16,908 bases of DNA from positions 9,133 to 26,040 of the forward strand of contig DIRC01000030.1 in the NCBI GenBank assembly GCA_002427465.1, written 5' to 3'. Positions 15,715 through 16,908 of the stretch are shown here, piece by piece. Made by a program: the position numbers and the translations under genes. Position 1 is the first letter of the stretch. Each line of letters starts with the position of its first letter. This DNA is from Clostridiales bacterium UBA5446. Lineage in GTDB: Bacteria; Bacillota; Clostridia; Oscillospirales; Oscillospiraceae. The notes under the pieces were generated by a model. That model worked only from the letters and a program-made list of their open reading frames with translations. It was not told the origin of the DNA and did not search any database.

Positions 15715-16908
15715 TCAGATATGTACCGCCCTGCCCTTTGCGGCCATGGCAGCCTCCCTTATGGCTTCGCCCACAGTAGGATGAGGATAATAGGTCTCAA
15801 TAAGTTCATCCAGCGTGGCCTCCAGGCAGATCGCAAGGCTGCACAGGCCGATTAGCTCCGTGGCGTCCGGCGCCAGCATATGCACGCCCAGAACCTGCCC
15901 GGTTTCAGCTTCGGCAACAACTTTCACGAAGCCGTCGGATTGCCTTTCGACCATAGCCTTGCCGCTTGCCGCTATCGGAAACCTGCCGACTTTGTAAGCG
16001 ACGCCCGTCTCTTTCGCTTCCTCCTCGCTCATACCGACGGAGGCGGCCTGAGGCTCCATAAACACGCAGGACGGGACACGGCTGTAGTCCATTTTTTTGC
16101 GTCGGCCGACAATGTTGGCAACGGCAACCCCGCCTTCGTCGCTGGCAACGGCGGCAAGCCGGGAGGTAGACAGCGCATCGCCTATGGCGTAAATGTTTGG
16201 CACGGCGGTGCGCAGAAAACCGTCCACCTGTATGCCGTTTTTCGAAAACTGTATGCCGGTGTTTTCCAGCTTCAGACTGTCCAGGCTTGGTCCGCGCCCT
16301 ATTGCCACCAGGATATCCCGGGCCTGTACGCGCCCGGCAGCGCCATCCTTTTCAAAGATCACGCCGCCCTTTTCGATTCCGGTTACCTTAACGCCGGTAT
16401 AAACGGATACCCCCTTACGGGTCATGACCTGCCTGACGGCGGCGCCCAGTTCCCTGTCCATTCCCGGCAGAATCTCAGGCATCATTTCCACCACGGTTAC
16501 CCGGGTTCCAATGCTGGAGAAAAACTCGGCAAATTCCATGGAGACCACGCCGCCTCCGATGATGGCCAGGCTTTCGGGCACATGCCCTATCGACAGCGCG
16601 TCGTGGCTGTACATCACACCGCCGGTCTCTATCCCGGGGATGGACGGCCTCAGCACGTCCGACCCCGCCGCAATAATCAGATTTTCAAAGGTGAATTTTT
16701 CACCGTTTACCTCAATTGTCCGATCATCGCAAAAAGCTGCCGTGCCGTTTATAACCTCCACCCGGTGCTTTTCCAAAAGATATGCGACTCCGCTCACGAG
16801 CTTGTCTACCACGGAGTCCTTGTATTTTACAGCTCGGTCAATACTAAACACCGCGTCTTCCACGGTAACGCCGTATGCCGCCATTGTGTCGCACGCGGCA
16901 AAACTGTG
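15715..16908 (-). CDS. acoL: Dihydrolipoamide dehydrogenase E3 (5' end missing)
   Basis: E3 re-oxidises the lipoyl group of E2 through FAD and a disulfide and passes electrons to NAD+. The frame stays open to the right edge; eight more residues (HSFAACDT) precede the Met at 16884 and fit the region just after the CxxxxC redox site in E3 proteins. The N-terminal FAD-binding GxGxxG and the redox disulfide are therefore outside the window. Residues are numbered from Met 16884. The NAD-binding motif IIGGGVVSMEFAE is at 108-120. The second FAD contact IYAIGDA is at 231-237. The C-terminal active-site His368 and Glu373 are in YPHPTVGE, in the dimer-interface domain (about 270-389). The operon promoter must lie beyond the window, upstream of this gene or of a still earlier one. 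Confidence 0.93.
   Translation of the reverse strand, partial: HSFAACDTMAAYGVTVEDAVFSIDRAVKYKDSVVDKLVSGVAYLLEKHRVEVINGTAAFCDDRTIEVNGEKFTFENLIIAAGSDVLRPSIPGIETGGVMYSHDALSIGHVPESLAIIGGGVVSMEFAEFFSSIGTRVTVVEMMPEILPGMDRELGAAVRQVMTRKGVSVYTGVKVTGIEKGGVIFEKDGAAGRVQARDILVAIGRGPSLDSLKLENTGIQFSKNGIQVDGFLRTAVPNIYAIGDALSTSRLAAVASDEGGVAVANIVGRRKKMDYSRVPSCVFMEPQAASVGMSEEEAKETGVAYKVGRFPIAASGKAMVERQSDGFVKVVAEAETGQVLGVHMLAPDATELIGLCSLAICLEATLDELIETYYPHPTVGEAIREAAMAAKGRAVHI

Noticed and set aside
11482..16908. Pyruvate or branched-chain 2-oxoacid dehydrogenase complex
   Set aside because: The subunits alone would allow it, but AcoX within the operon is characteristic of acetoin dehydrogenase clusters.

Overview
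The window reads as a chromosomal segment of an endospore-forming member of the Clostridia. The reasons are a complete gerA-type spore-germination receptor operon, a large modular surface-type protein of a kind common in Clostridia, and an acetoin dehydrogenase cluster containing acoX. Much of the window is G+C-rich, but the germination operon is clearly A+T-rich. A closer taxonomic placement is not possible from the sequence alone; nothing suggests a phage or an insertion sequence, and I saw no tRNA, rRNA or CRISPR array.

Layout. (1) 1-4068 (+): the 3' part of a very large, probably exported multidomain protein. It has three alpha/beta modules, three Ig-like domains and an EF-hand-like loop, and is followed by a strong hairpin terminator. 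(2) 4069-4451: an A+T-rich intergenic region leading into the germination operon. (3) 4452-8539 (+): a tightly coupled operon gerA-gerC-gerB plus a 72-aa two-helix membrane protein, a candidate germinant-receptor D subunit. (4) 8540-8800: the composition changes back to G+C-rich and no gene is seen. (5) 8801-10297 (-): malQ, 4-alpha-glucanotransferase. (6) 10298-10514: a divergent promoter region. (7) 10515-11284 (+): a small papain-like amidase-domain protein and a 55-aa hypothetical ORF, ended by a textbook terminator at 11324-11357. (8) 11482-16908 (-): an acetoin dehydrogenase operon transcribed leftward in the order acoL (E3, cut by the window edge), acoC (E2), acoX (NAD-kinase-like), acoA (E1 alpha), acoB (E1 beta).

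How the genes work together. The four germination genes should form one receptor in the inner spore membrane: A and B are integral, C is a lipoprotein and D is a small modulator. The aco genes encode the E1, E2 and E3 parts of a thiamine diphosphate/lipoate/FAD complex that cleaves acetoin to acetaldehyde and acetyl-CoA and reduces NAD+. acoX marks the cluster as acetoin dehydrogenase rather than pyruvate dehydrogenase, and its own function remains unclear. malQ and the amidase gene look like independent units. The most open questions are the large modular protein, the 72-aa ger-linked protein, the role of AcoX, and the unassigned 55-aa ORF.
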